Below are positions 1 through 7,891 of a stretch of 64,000 nucleotides of DNA, one piece after another; the first letter of the stretch is position 1; every line of letters starts with the position of its first letter. The notes under the pieces were generated by a model. That model was not told the DNA's origin. It searched no databases and saw nothing but the letters and a program-made list of their open reading frames with translations. A program made the position numbers and the translations under genes. This DNA is from Sphingomonas panni. Its GTDB lineage: Bacteria > Pseudomonadota > Alphaproteobacteria > Sphingomonadales > Sphingomonadaceae. The stretch spans positions 124,001-188,000 of the forward strand of contig NZ_JAKREU010000002.1 of NCBI RefSeq assembly GCF_022664435.1. The letters run 5' to 3'.

Positions 1-520
1 ACGCGAACGCCCCGGCAAGGTCGAACGCGCAATGGCCATGCACCGTCGCCACCAGCGACCGCGCCAGCGACGGCACCAGCGGTGCGGCGGCCGGGGGCAG
101 AACCGCAGCTACTTCCTCGACCACGATCCGCGTCAATTCCCCACGCAACCGGTCCTGTTCCTCCGGCAGCGTAAGGTCCGCAGGCAAATGGTGGTCGTAG
201 ATCGCCAGCCACAGGTTTCGATGACTCCGGGCAAAGGCGAAATAGCTTTCGACGAGGCAACGGATACGATCCGCGCCGCCGACGTCGAGCGCGCTGCGCA
301 ACTGAGCGGTCCATAGTTGAAACGTGCGGGTGTTGATCGCGAGGAGAAAGCGGTCGTAGCTGCCGAACACATTGTACAGAGTGCCGATCGAATAGCCGAT
401 CCGCTTGGCCACTTCCCGGGCGGAGAAGCGCGCAAAGCCCACCTCCGCCATATGCTTGTGGCCCTCGACCACCAGCATCTGTTCGATCTGGGGTCTGGTG
501 TGATCTGATCGGCGTCCCAT
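1..520 (-). CDS. TetR/AcrR family transcriptional regulator (3' end outside window)
   Basis: The minus-strand frame opens with ATG at 518-520 and stays open to the left edge, giving at least 172 residues without a stop. The N-terminus has a TetR-type helix-turn-helix: 'FARFSAREVAKRIGYSIGTL' followed by 'YNVFGSYDRFL' at about residues 29-60. This DNA-binding domain precedes a helical ligand-sensing domain whose end is missing here. The fold is seen in the sequence; the ligand and target genes are unknown. No neighbour is visible on its downstream side, so the context does not help. Confidence 0.85.
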   Translation of the reverse strand, partial: MGRRSDHTRPQIEQMLVVEGHKHMAEVGFARFSAREVAKRIGYSIGTLYNVFGSYDRFLLAINTRTFQLWTAQLRSALDVGGADRIRCLVESYFAFARSHRNLWLAIYDHHLPADLTLPEEQDRLRGELTRIVVEEVAAVLPPAAAPLVPSLARSLVATVHGHCAFDLAGAFA

Positions 521-603
521 CACCGCTTCTTAACGACCGTCGCGGCGTCGTCGAAGCGGTTAATGCAGCACGGTCGTGATTTCAGACGTGCAGCGCAACG
601 ACG

Positions 604-633
604 AAAAAGGGGCCGTCCTCGCGGACAGCCCCC
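604..633 (-). terminator. Rho-independent terminator downstream of the superoxide dismutase gene
   Basis: Read on the minus strand, a GC-rich stem (GGGGCTGTCC / GGACGGCCCC with a GCGA loop) is followed directly by TTTTT. It lies about 45 bases past the sod stop codon and is oriented to end sod transcription. Confidence 0.8.
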
Positions 634-676
634 TCTCCCAACCCTCTCCCCTTCCAGGAGAGTGCCGTTCGGTAAA

Positions 677-1288
677 TTACTTCACCGCCGCGTCATAACG
701 CTGGCCGACCTTGTCCCAGTCGACCACGTCCCACCATGCCTTCAGATAGGCGGGGCGCGCATTGCGATAGGTGATGTAATAGGCGTGTTCCCACACATCG
801 TTGCCCAGGATCGGCGTGCCCTTGACCGGGGCGACGTCCATCAGCGGATTGTCCTGGTTCGGCGTGGAGGTGATGGCGAGCTTGCCGTCCTGCCCGACGA
901 TCAGCCATGCCCAGCCCGATCCGAACTGGTTGGCGCCCGCCGTGTTGAACTGCTCCTTCAGCTGGTCGAGACCGCCGAACTGCTGATCGATCGCATCCTT
1001 CAGCGCACCCGACGGCTGCGACCCGCCACCCTTCATCGTTTCCCAGAAGAATGTGTGGTTCCAATAACCGCCGCCATTGTTGCGCAGCTTCGCCGGCGCG
1101 CTCGACATGTTGGACAGCAGTTCCTCGATCGACTTGCCTTCGAGGCTCGCATCCTCCGACACGGCTTCGTTCAGCTTGTCGGTATAGGCCTGATGATGCC
1201 TGTCGTGGTGCAGCGTCATCGTTTCCTTGTCGATGGTCGGCTCCAGCGCGTCATAGGCATAGGGCAGCGGCGGAAGTTCGAAAGCCAT
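677..1288 (-). CDS. sod: Superoxide dismutase, Fe/Mn family
   Basis: A 203-residue Fe/Mn superoxide dismutase that converts superoxide to hydrogen peroxide and oxygen. The start at 1288 is set by a strong AGGAGG just upstream and by the family N-terminus 'MAFELPPLPYAYDALEP'; a longer frame exists upstream but is not homologous. Metal ligands are visible as H27, H78, D164 and H168 (in 'DVWEHAYY'). The second-sphere pattern, 'NNGGGYWNH' plus Gln145 in 'NQDNPLM', is closer to Mn or cambialistic enzymes than to strict Fe enzymes. No signal peptide is seen, so it is probably cytoplasmic. It is monocistronic, with its own terminator. Confidence 0.95.
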   Translation of the reverse strand: MAFELPPLPYAYDALEPTIDKETMTLHHDRHHQAYTDKLNEAVSEDASLEGKSIEELLSNMSSAPAKLRNNGGGYWNHTFFWETMKGGGSQPSGALKDAIDQQFGGLDQLKEQFNTAGANQFGSGWAWLIVGQDGKLAITSTPNQDNPLMDVAPVKGTPILGNDVWEHAYYITYRNARPAYLKAWWDVVDWDKVGQRYDAAVK

Positions 1289-1404
1289 GGGGGTTCCTCC
1301 TTGGGCAGTAAGCTCTGGTCGACCGAACGAAGGTCGGCGCGCTTGGCTCCGGTCGTTACGTTCGGGCAACATCTAGGGTGCGGTAAACCGGGCGCAAGGG
1401 TCGG

Positions 1405-2427
<1,023 letters not shown>

Positions 2428-2524
2428 CGCCGATGTGTGGCGTATTTTCCCAAACATTCGCAAGGGCCAAAATCGCCACCTACGCCAACTCGGGAAAAGT
2501 GACGCAAAACCGTCATTTTCGGAA

Positions 2525-2542
2525 TTGGCACGCCTCCTGCAA
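2525..2542 (+). promoter_or_regulatory. Sigma-54 (-24/-12) promoter of the psp operon
   Basis: The sequence TTGGCACGCCTCCTGCAA has the GG (2527-2528) and GC (2539-2540) dinucleotides exactly 10 bases apart, as in the sigma-54 consensus TGGCACG-N4-TTGC. It points into the psp genes, and the start point would lie near 2552. An inverted repeat TGACG-N6-CGTCA (2500-2515) sits just upstream; it is closer than usual for a PspF enhancer, so its role is uncertain. Confidence 0.85.
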
Positions 2543-2597
2543 AGTATCGGACAAGCCCGACACAGGGCGCACGACACAGCTTCAGGGAGTTTTCCTC

Positions 2598-2732
2598 ATG
2601 CGCAACTACTCGAACCTCACGCAATCGGTCGCCAGCATGGCCGCCGCGCTGCTGGTGAGCCTGTTCGTCCTTGGCGCGACGACCGCACCCGGTCCGTCCG
2701 CCGTCACCCTTGCCGCCGCGCAGATTGCGTAA
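2598..2732 (+). CDS. Small hydrophobic protein, first gene of the psp operon
   Basis: A 44-residue ORF starts at ATG 2598, 56 bases after the sigma-54 -12 element and 67 bases before pspA. A hydrophobic stretch (about residues 14-30, 'AALLVSLFVLGATTAPG') predicts one membrane helix or an uncleaved signal. The AGGGAG motif is 9-14 bases upstream of the start. I do not recognise the family. Its place as the first gene of the stress operon suggests a membrane-stress peptide or a leader-like small protein, but this is inference. Confidence 0.65.
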   Translation: MRNYSNLTQSVASMAAALLVSLFVLGATTAPGPSAVTLAAAQIA

Positions 2733-2799
2733 GGCGGCGGGCCGGGGTGGTTCCGCCCCGTTCCATCCCGGCCACCCGAGTATCTGTCAGGAGTAACCG

Positions 2800-3468
2800 A
2801 TGGGCATTTTCTCCCGCACCCGCGACATCATCGCCGCCAACGTCACCGACCTGCTCGACAAGGCCGAGGACCCCGCCAAGATGATCCGCATGATCATCCT
2901 CGAAATGGAGGAAACCCTGGTCGAGGTCCGCGCATCCGCTGCACGCACCATCGCCGACCAGAAGGAAATGCGCCGGCACATCACCAAGCTGGACAAGCTG
3001 CAGGACAGCTGGACCGAAAAGGCCGAGCTGGCGCTGAGCAAGGACCGCGAGGACCTGGCGAAGGCCGCACTGGTCGAACGGCAGAAGGCGATCGACATGA
3101 TCGAGCAGCTGAACGCCGAGATCGTCGTGCTGGACGATGCGCTTCATGCATCGGAAGCGGACATCGCCAAGCTGCAGAACAAGCTGCGCGAGGCACGGAC
3201 GCGGCAGAACGCCATCCAGACCCGGATGGAAACCGCCAACAACCGCACCAAGCTGCGCGAAATGTATGCCGGTTCCAAGACCGCCGATGCGTTCAGCCGC
3301 TTCGACGTGCTGGAACGCCGCGCCGACCTGGCGGAAGGCCGCGCCGAAGCCGCCGGCATGGGCCAGCAGGGCAAGAGCCTGGAAGACGAGATCGCCGAGC
3401 TGCGTTCGTCCGACAAGATCGATGCCGAGCTGGCCGCGCTGAAGGCCCGCCTCAACCGGGAGGGCTGA
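2800..3468 (+). CDS. pspA: Phage shock protein A
   Basis: A 222-residue PspA/IM30 protein, the expected length. It begins 'MGIFSRTRDIIAANVTDLLD', with the amphipathic N-terminal helix that senses stressed membrane, followed by 'EDPAKMIRMIILEMEETLVE' and a long coiled coil. PspA binds PspF in unstressed cells and forms ESCRT-III-like assemblies on damaged inner membrane. The RBS AGGAG precedes the ATG by 6 bases. It is followed after 4 bases by pspB. Confidence 0.96.
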   Translation: MGIFSRTRDIIAANVTDLLDKAEDPAKMIRMIILEMEETLVEVRASAARTIADQKEMRRHITKLDKLQDSWTEKAELALSKDREDLAKAALVERQKAIDMIEQLNAEIVVLDDALHASEADIAKLQNKLREARTRQNAIQTRMETANNRTKLREMYAGSKTADAFSRFDVLERRADLAEGRAEAAGMGQQGKSLEDEIAELRSSDKIDAELAALKARLNREG

Positions 3469-3472
3469 TCGC

Positions 3473-3757
3473 ATGGGCGATTTCCTGACGGCGGCGGTCG
3501 CGATCAGCGTCCTCTTCATCGGTCTGCCGTGGCTGATCCTCCACTATATCACCAAGTGGAAACAGTCGCCGACGCTGACCAACGAGGACGAGCGACTGCT
3601 CGACGACATGCATGTCACTGCCCGCCGGCTCGAAGAGCGGCTCCAGACGATCGAGCGGATCATCGCCGCCGACAATCCGGATTTCCGCCCTTCGATGCCG
3701 CGCCGGGAATTCCCGGAAAGCGATTTCCGCAACAACGATTACGCACGGAGGGACTAA
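3473..3757 (+). CDS. pspB: Phage shock protein B
   Basis: A 94-residue protein with one N-terminal membrane helix (about 5-25, 'AAVAISVLFIGLPWLILHYI') and a cytoplasmic coiled coil ending in 'RLEERLQTIERIIA'. This matches PspB, the inner-membrane partner of PspC that recruits PspA away from PspF. It is longer than E. coli PspB because of an extra polar tail. Its stop codon overlaps the pspC start (TAATG), indicating translational coupling. Confidence 0.93.
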   Translation: MGDFLTAAVAISVLFIGLPWLILHYITKWKQSPTLTNEDERLLDDMHVTARRLEERLQTIERIIAADNPDFRPSMPRREFPESDFRNNDYARRD

Positions 3758-4137
3758 TGTCCGGCGCACGCACCAAATTCTATGTCGACAAGGCGAATGG
3801 CAAGATGTCGGGCGTGTGCGCCGGCATCGCCGACTATACCGGTGTCGAGGTCATGTGGATCCGCATCGGCACGGTGTTGCTGACGCTGGCCGGCGGCTTC
3901 CCCTGGACGGTGATCGCCTATTTCATGATCGCCTGGATGGCGCAGAAGAAGCCGTACGGCCTCTATGAAAGCCGCGAGGACGAGAAATTCTGGCAGGGCG
4001 TCCGGTCGAACCCGACCCGCTCGGCATCGGAAATGCGCTCGACCTTCCGCGACATCGATCGTCGCCTCGCCGACATCGAGATGTACTATACCAGCCGCAA
4101 CACCCGCCTGGCGGACGAGATCGACAGCCTGCGCTGA
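3757..4137 (+). CDS. pspC: Phage shock protein C
   Basis: A 126-residue PspC-domain protein: 'FYVDKANGKMSGVCAGIADY', then a transmembrane segment ('TVLLTLAGGFPWTVIAYFMIA') and a polar tail. The start at 3757 overlaps the pspB stop. The C-terminal tail 'RLADIEMYYTSRNTRL' followed by 'ADEIDSLR' is the usual PspC end. Versions of this tail recur in the next small genes. PspC senses envelope stress and, with PspB, relieves PspA repression of PspF. Confidence 0.94.
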   Translation: MSGARTKFYVDKANGKMSGVCAGIADYTGVEVMWIRIGTVLLTLAGGFPWTVIAYFMIAWMAQKKPYGLYESREDEKFWQGVRSNPTRSASEMRSTFRDIDRRLADIEMYYTSRNTRLADEIDSLR

Positions 4138-4179
4138 TCCGATCCCTGCCACGGGACGATACTAACGGGGAGAGAAACG

Positions 4180-4506
4180 ATGAATTGGGGTGGACCGGGT
4201 TTCGTATTGGCCATCATCGCGATCGTTATGGTGGCGAGCATCGTCAAGACCGCGATCAAGGCCAAGCATGGCTATCCGCTGGATGACCATTATCACGACG
4301 ACGACGACGACGATTTCGAGAGCGACAGCAAGCGCCGCCGCCAGCGCGACCGGATCGCGGTCGAACGGCAGGCGCAGTTGATGGCCGACCAGAACGAGCA
4401 GTTGCAGGCGAAGGTGCTGCGCCTCGAGGAACGCATTGCCGTCCTCGAACGGATCGCCACCGACCCCGCCACCCGCACCGCCCGCGAAATCGACGCGCTG
4501 CGCTGA
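4180..4506 (+). CDS. Small membrane protein with coiled coil, psp-operon accessory 1
   Basis: A 108-residue protein 42 bases after pspC. It has one membrane helix (about 6-26), then 'KAKHGYPLDD', an Asp/His-rich stretch (about 36-48) and a basic, coiled-coil C-terminus. The last 30 residues ('RLEERIAVLERIATD' then 'TAREIDALR') resemble the end of PspC. A GGGGAGAG ribosome site precedes the ATG. I cannot name a family. Topology and position suggest a PspB-like membrane adaptor; this is inference from shared motifs and operon context. Confidence 0.8.
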   Translation: MNWGGPGFVLAIIAIVMVASIVKTAIKAKHGYPLDDHYHDDDDDDFESDSKRRRQRDRIAVERQAQLMADQNEQLQAKVLRLEERIAVLERIATDPATRTAREIDALR

Positions 4507-4517
4507 GCCGGAGGACC

Positions 4518-4838
4518 ATGACCATGCTGACCAACAATCCCGACCTGGCACCGATGCTCGTCATCCTCGGCCTGACCGCGATGGCCGCCTGGGTCATCAC
4601 CACCTGGCTGCGCGTCAAGAACGGCTATCCGCTGCAGGGCGGCTGGGGACAGAGCGTCTATCCCCGCGCCAATGACGAGACGGTCGAGCGCGTGAAGCTG
4701 CTGAGCCAGGAAAATGCCCAGCTCAAGGCGGAACTCGGGTCGATCAAGGACCGGCTCGCCAATGTCGAGCGGATCGTCACCGACGGCGCGCACAGCCTTA
4801 CCCATGAGATCGAGCAGCTGCGCGGCCGCGCGAACTGA
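4518..4838 (+). CDS. Small membrane protein with coiled coil, psp-operon accessory 2
   Basis: A 106-residue paralogue of the preceding gene, starting 11 bases after it. It has one membrane helix (about 12-32), the same 'VKNGYPLQGG' motif just after the helix, and a coiled coil ending 'DRLANVERIVTD' and 'LTHEIEQLR'. The shared K-x-GYPL motif and tail argue for tandem duplication. A GGAGGACC ribosome site precedes the ATG. The function is unknown, probably part of the Psp membrane-stress response. Confidence 0.8.
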   Translation: MTMLTNNPDLAPMLVILGLTAMAAWVITTWLRVKNGYPLQGGWGQSVYPRANDETVERVKLLSQENAQLKAELGSIKDRLANVERIVTDGAHSLTHEIEQLRGRAN

Positions 4839-4849
4839 AAGGAACGACG

Positions 4850-5113
4850 ATGAGCCCCTTCATCATTCCCGCCCTTGCCCTGATGATCCCGATCGTCGCG
4901 ATCCTCAGCAAGCTGGTGTTCCAGCCCTGGCTGGAACTGAAGGAACGCGAGCTTGCGGTTCGCGGCACCGAAACCGCCGAGAAGGCCGCCCAATATGCCG
5001 CCCAGACCGAACGGCTGGAACAGCGGGTCCGCGTCCTCGAACGCATCATCACCGACCGCGGCGTCGATCTCTCCGACGAGATCGAGCGCCTGCGCGACAA
5101 ACCCCTCAACTAA
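4850..5113 (+). CDS. Small membrane protein with coiled coil, psp-operon accessory 3
   Basis: An 87-residue protein 11 bases after the previous gene. A membrane helix (about 3-22) leads into 'KLVFQPWLELKERELAVRG' and a coiled coil ending 'RLEQRVRVLERIITD' and 'LSDEIERLRDKPLN'. The tail aligns with PspC and the two preceding proteins, but the K-x-GYPL motif is absent. The ribosome site AAAGGAACG precedes the ATG. No named family is recognised. Confidence 0.78.
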   Translation: MSPFIIPALALMIPIVAILSKLVFQPWLELKERELAVRGTETAEKAAQYAAQTERLEQRVRVLERIITDRGVDLSDEIERLRDKPLN

Positions 5114-5135
5114 CCCCCAAGCAAGGGATAGTCCG

Positions 5136-5366
5136 ATGAACCTCACGCTCACCCTCGCCCTTGCCATCACCACCCTGGCCGCCGTCACCATCGTATCGGT
5201 CACGACGCTGGCGGGCTGGCGCGGCTGGCTGACGCTCCAGCAACAGCGCCTGGGCGACCGTGCCGTTACGCAGCCCACGCCGAACGCCGGCACCCGGATC
5301 GAGATCGCCGACCTCAAGGAACGCATCCGCAAGCTCGAAGCGATCGCCGCCGGGGTGGAACTGTAA
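5136..5366 (+). CDS. Small membrane protein, psp-operon accessory 4
   Basis: A 76-residue protein starting 22 bases after the preceding gene. It has an N-terminal hydrophobic helix (about 4-28), a short polar segment, and a C-terminal amphipathic helix 'IADLKERIRKLEAIAAGVEL'. That end resembles the first half of the neighbouring coiled-coil tails without the 'EI-x-x-LR' terminus. It is probably the last gene of the extended psp operon, since sufE follows after 23 bases with its own start. Function unknown. Confidence 0.7.
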   Translation: MNLTLTLALAITTLAAVTIVSVTTLAGWRGWLTLQQQRLGDRAVTQPTPNAGTRIEIADLKERIRKLEAIAAGVEL

Positions 5367-5389
5367 GGCCAAATGCCTATAGCGGCGTC

Positions 5390-5812
5390 ATGCAGAGCAT
5401 CGACGACATCCGCGAAGAATATGATTTCCTCGACGGCGACGACCGTTACCGGCTCCTGATCGACCTGGGTCGCCAGCTGGAGCCGATGCCCGATCCCCTC
5501 AAGACCGATGCGACGCTGGTCCGCGGCTGTTCGGCATCGGTCTGGGTCTATCCCCAGCCCGGGGATGACGGCACGCTCCACTTCCTTGCCGACAGCAATG
5601 CCGCCATCACCAAGGGGATCATCGCGCTGGTGCTGGCGACCGTGCAGGATCGCAGCGCGCAGGCGATCCTCGACACCGATATCGAAGGGGCACTGGCCCC
5701 GTTCGACCTGCGCAACCAGCTCAGTTCGAACCGGACGCAGGGTATTCCCAACATGATCGCACTGATCCGCGAAACGGCGGCGCGGCTGGCGGGTGGCCGC
5801 CCGGCCGCATAG
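5390..5812 (+). CDS. sufE: SufE family cysteine desulfuration protein
   Basis: A 140-residue SufE protein, normal in length. SufE accepts persulfide sulfur from the SufS cysteine desulfurase and passes it to the Fe-S scaffold. The acceptor cysteine is C47 in 'VRGCSASVWV', and the family patterns 'REEYDFLDGDDRYRLLIDLG' and 'LSSNRTQGIPNM' are present. It lies alone, with no other suf genes near, so partners must be encoded elsewhere. The short gap to the psp accessory genes allows read-through. Confidence 0.92.
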   Translation: MQSIDDIREEYDFLDGDDRYRLLIDLGRQLEPMPDPLKTDATLVRGCSASVWVYPQPGDDGTLHFLADSNAAITKGIIALVLATVQDRSAQAILDTDIEGALAPFDLRNQLSSNRTQGIPNMIALIRETAARLAGGRPAA

Positions 5813-5931
5813 GCGCGGTTCGTCTTCGGGCATCCGGCAGGGTGCCACGCAACGCCATCCCGCTAGCGTTTCCGCAACGTTAACCCTGTTTGGTATACGA
5901 CCCTTGGCGGCAATCGAAGCCGGGGATCGAC

Positions 5932-6369
5932 ATGCAGCTGGACATCGGCCTTCTGGAACAGCAGCACGCAGCCATCGTCGCGGCAGTGGGCGAACTACGC
6001 TCGCTGACCGACCGGCCGCTCGATCAGGGCTTGCCGCACATCGCCAAAGCCCGGATCACGCTGGCCAAGGTGATCGCCGACAACGTCGCCACCGAAATCG
6101 CCGCGATCCATGCGCCGCTGAAGGCGCACGGCATGGCGTGTCGCATTCCCGACTATGCCGATATCGAAACCCGGTCGTGCACGTTGCGGATGAGCTTCTC
6201 CGCCCATATCGCGGAATGGTCGACGGCTACGATCCGGCAGGACTGGAGCGGCTATGGCCGGTCACTGCGGAAGATCACCGCGACGTTGCTCGACCTCCTC
6301 GATCGCGAGGAGCGCATCCTCTTTCCCGCCGCCCGAACGCTGCTGGCCGGGGTAAGACCGATCCGCTAG
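5932..6369 (+). CDS. Hemerythrin-like four-helix protein
   Basis: A 145-residue, mainly helical protein. Its His/Glu pattern fits a hemerythrin/HHE bundle: H12 in 'LEQQHAAI', H60, H92-x-x-E95 in 'FSAHIAEW', and E126/E127 in 'REERILFPAA'. Hemerythrin-like proteins bind a di-iron site and sense or carry O2 or NO. Here the last motif has RE-E where H-x-x-x-E is usual, so the iron site may be altered. The ATG at 5932 is preferred to an in-frame TTG at 5890. The stop TAG lies inside a CTAG that begins an IS-end-like sequence. Confidence 0.6.
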   Translation: MQLDIGLLEQQHAAIVAAVGELRSLTDRPLDQGLPHIAKARITLAKVIADNVATEIAAIHAPLKAHGMACRIPDYADIETRSCTLRMSFSAHIAEWSTATIRQDWSGYGRSLRKITATLLDLLDREERILFPAARTLLAGVRPIR

Positions 6370-6385
6370 GTCCGATCGACATTCA
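6366..6385. repeat. Isolated sequence resembling the IS5-family terminal repeat of this window
   Basis: CTAG followed by GTCCGATCGACATTCA matches the IS end at 17944-17963 (minus-strand reading GTCGGATCGACATTCA) at 15 of 16 positions and carries the same CTAG target. No second end or transposase is seen nearby. It may be a remnant or solo end, or chance similarity. Confidence 0.4.
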
Positions 6386-6404
6386 GCGCCCGTCGCGAAT
6401 TCTT

Positions 6405-6498
6405 GTCATTCCCGCGCGGGCGGGAATCCATAGCCGGTGACGTTCCAACTCGATCTGTAATGCTGGCGCTTATGGACTGCCGCCTGCGCGGGGGCGAC
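6405..6498. repeat. Intergenic palindromic repeat (family A copy 1)
   Basis: The left arm, GTCATTCCCGCGCGGGCGGG then AATCCATA, and the right arm, TATGGACTGCCGCCTGCGCGG, form a long inverted repeat. Near-identical copies are at 37129-37223 and 46947-47042. It fills most of the gap 6370-6572, in which I see no gene. Confidence 0.75.
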
Positions 6499-6572
6499 GA
6501 TGGGGAGGGAGCGGTTATCCGAGGGACTATATGTCGGTCGGCCTTGGGACCGGCACGCCGGCTGGCCCGCCC

Positions 6573-6872
6573 CTACCCGTCCAGCCCCAATCGTCCCGCT
6601 ACCGCGTCCAGGTCATCGCCCGGCCGCACCAGCAGCCAGTCGTTCGGCCGGGCACTGTCGACCACCACCACCGCGCCCTTGGGACATATGTCGAGGCACT
6701 TCACCTCGACCACGCCCGCCCGCGACTTCGGCCCGTTCTTCAGCTTCAGATGCTTGCGCAGCGCCTTCGCCAGCGGCTTGCCGCTATCGCCGAACCCGCC
6801 GTCCAGCTTCCTCGAACATTTGGCGCAGACCAGCACCGCCTTGTCCCACCGCGACCGGACGCCGGTCCTCAC
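6573..6872 (-). CDS. Thioredoxin-like (2Fe-2S) ferredoxin domain protein
   Basis: A 99-residue protein with 'VLVCAKCSRKL' near the N-terminus (C16, C19) and 'VKCLDICPKGAVVVV' (C59, C63). This four-cysteine pattern fits thioredoxin-fold (2Fe-2S) ferredoxins. It starts at 6872, overlapping the J-domain gene stop (ATGA), so the two are translationally coupled. Its redox partner is unknown. The coupling with a DnaJ-type protein suggests a role in protein maturation or quality control, which is inference. Confidence 0.75.
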   Translation of the reverse strand: MRTGVRSRWDKAVLVCAKCSRKLDGGFGDSGKPLAKALRKHLKLKNGPKSRAGVVEVKCLDICPKGAVVVVDSARPNDWLLVRPGDDLDAVAGRLGLDG

Positions 6873-7405
6873 GCCGGTTTCCAGCTCCGGCGTTCCTCCG
6901 CAACCCGCAGCACGTCATAGGCCGCCTGGATCGCATGGAATTTCTTGGCGGCATCGGCATCGCCGGGACGGACGTCGGGGTGATACACCTTGGCCAGTTT
7001 CCGCCACGCCAGCCGGATCGTGTCGAAATCGGCGTCGGGATCGCATTCCAGCACTTCCAGCGCACGCATCTCGTCGCGCGACCGGGTGCCGTCGCCCGAC
7101 CCGGCCCACGCGTTCGACGCCGACGCGGCATAGCCATTGGCCGTGCGCCGTTCCTCGGCCTCGCGGGCCTTGGCCTCTTCCTCGTTCAACCCTTCGAAGT
7201 AGTTCCAGCCCTTGTTATACTCCGCGGCGTGCGCTTCGCAGAAATACCAGCGATCGGGATTGTTGGGCGATTTCGGCGCAGGGCATTTGCCGGGTTCGGT
7301 GCAGCCGTGGCGATCGCACAGTTTCACCGTCTGGGCCTCGCGGCCCTCGCTATAGCCGCGCCACCGCGGAAAGCCCCAGTCGTTCGATCGCGTATGTCGT
7401 GCCAT
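6869..7405 (-). CDS. J-domain (DnaJ-like) co-chaperone protein
   Basis: A 178-residue protein with a C-terminal J domain (about 120-175): 'RALEVLECDPDADFDTIRLAW' and the diagnostic HPD in 'AKVYHPDVRPGD'. The start at 7405 ('MARHTRSNDWGFPRW') is chosen because the longer frame runs into rnpB. The N-terminal half holds Cys/His pairs ('LCDRHGCTEPGKCPAP', 'WYFCEAHAAEYNKGWNYFEG') that could bind zinc. It lacks the G/F region and central zinc domain of DnaJ, so it is a J-domain-only co-chaperone, likely for DnaK. Confidence 0.88.
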   Translation of the reverse strand: MARHTRSNDWGFPRWRGYSEGREAQTVKLCDRHGCTEPGKCPAPKSPNNPDRWYFCEAHAAEYNKGWNYFEGLNEEEAKAREAEERRTANGYAASASNAWAGSGDGTRSRDEMRALEVLECDPDADFDTIRLAWRKLAKVYHPDVRPGDADAAKKFHAIQAAYDVLRVAEERRSWKPA

Positions 7406-7459
7406 TGTGTCCGAGATAAGCCGCCGTGCCGCACGCGCAACCCATTGTCGCGCCTGAAT

Positions 7460-7859
7460 GTCAGAGGGTCTGTAAGCCGGGTTCTGTCCACCCGCCGAAA
7501 CGGGATAGGCGACCATTCCTCTCGGACGACGCTTGCGCGCCGTCTCCAGCAACCAACCCGGGCGGCGGGCCGGAACATGCCCCGGAATGCTTGCGCATTC
7601 CATGCCGCCCCTATTCGGTCTTGCTCCCGGTGGGGTTTGCCATGCCGCCGCTGTTACCAGCCGCGCGGTGCGCTCTTACCGCACCCTTTCACCGTAACCC
7701 GGCCGAAGCCAAAGGCCGTCTGCTCTCTGTGGCACTGTCCCTGAACCCCGGAGCCGAAACCCCGAAGCCCGCCGGGCGTTACCCGGCACCGTCGTTTCCG
7801 TGGAGCCCGGACTTTCCTCGGCACGCATGACGCGTGACGCGGCCGCCCGACCCTCTGAC
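7460..7859 (-). ncRNA. rnpB: RNase P RNA (M1 RNA), bacterial type A
   Basis: The minus strand carries the hallmarks of RNase P RNA: GAGGAAAGTCCGGGCTCC near the 5' end, ACAGTGCCACAGAGA and GGTGAAAGGGTGCGGTAAGAG in the middle, and GGCTTACAGACCC near the 3' end. The terminal P1 helix pairs GTCAGAGGGTC with GACCCTCTGAC at the two ends, which fixes the limits at about 400 nt. It is the catalytic RNA that matures tRNA 5' ends. ORFs crossing this stretch are spurious. Confidence 0.96.
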
Positions 7860-7891
7860 CCCGCCGCCCCTAGCGGACCGCGCGCGCCGGT

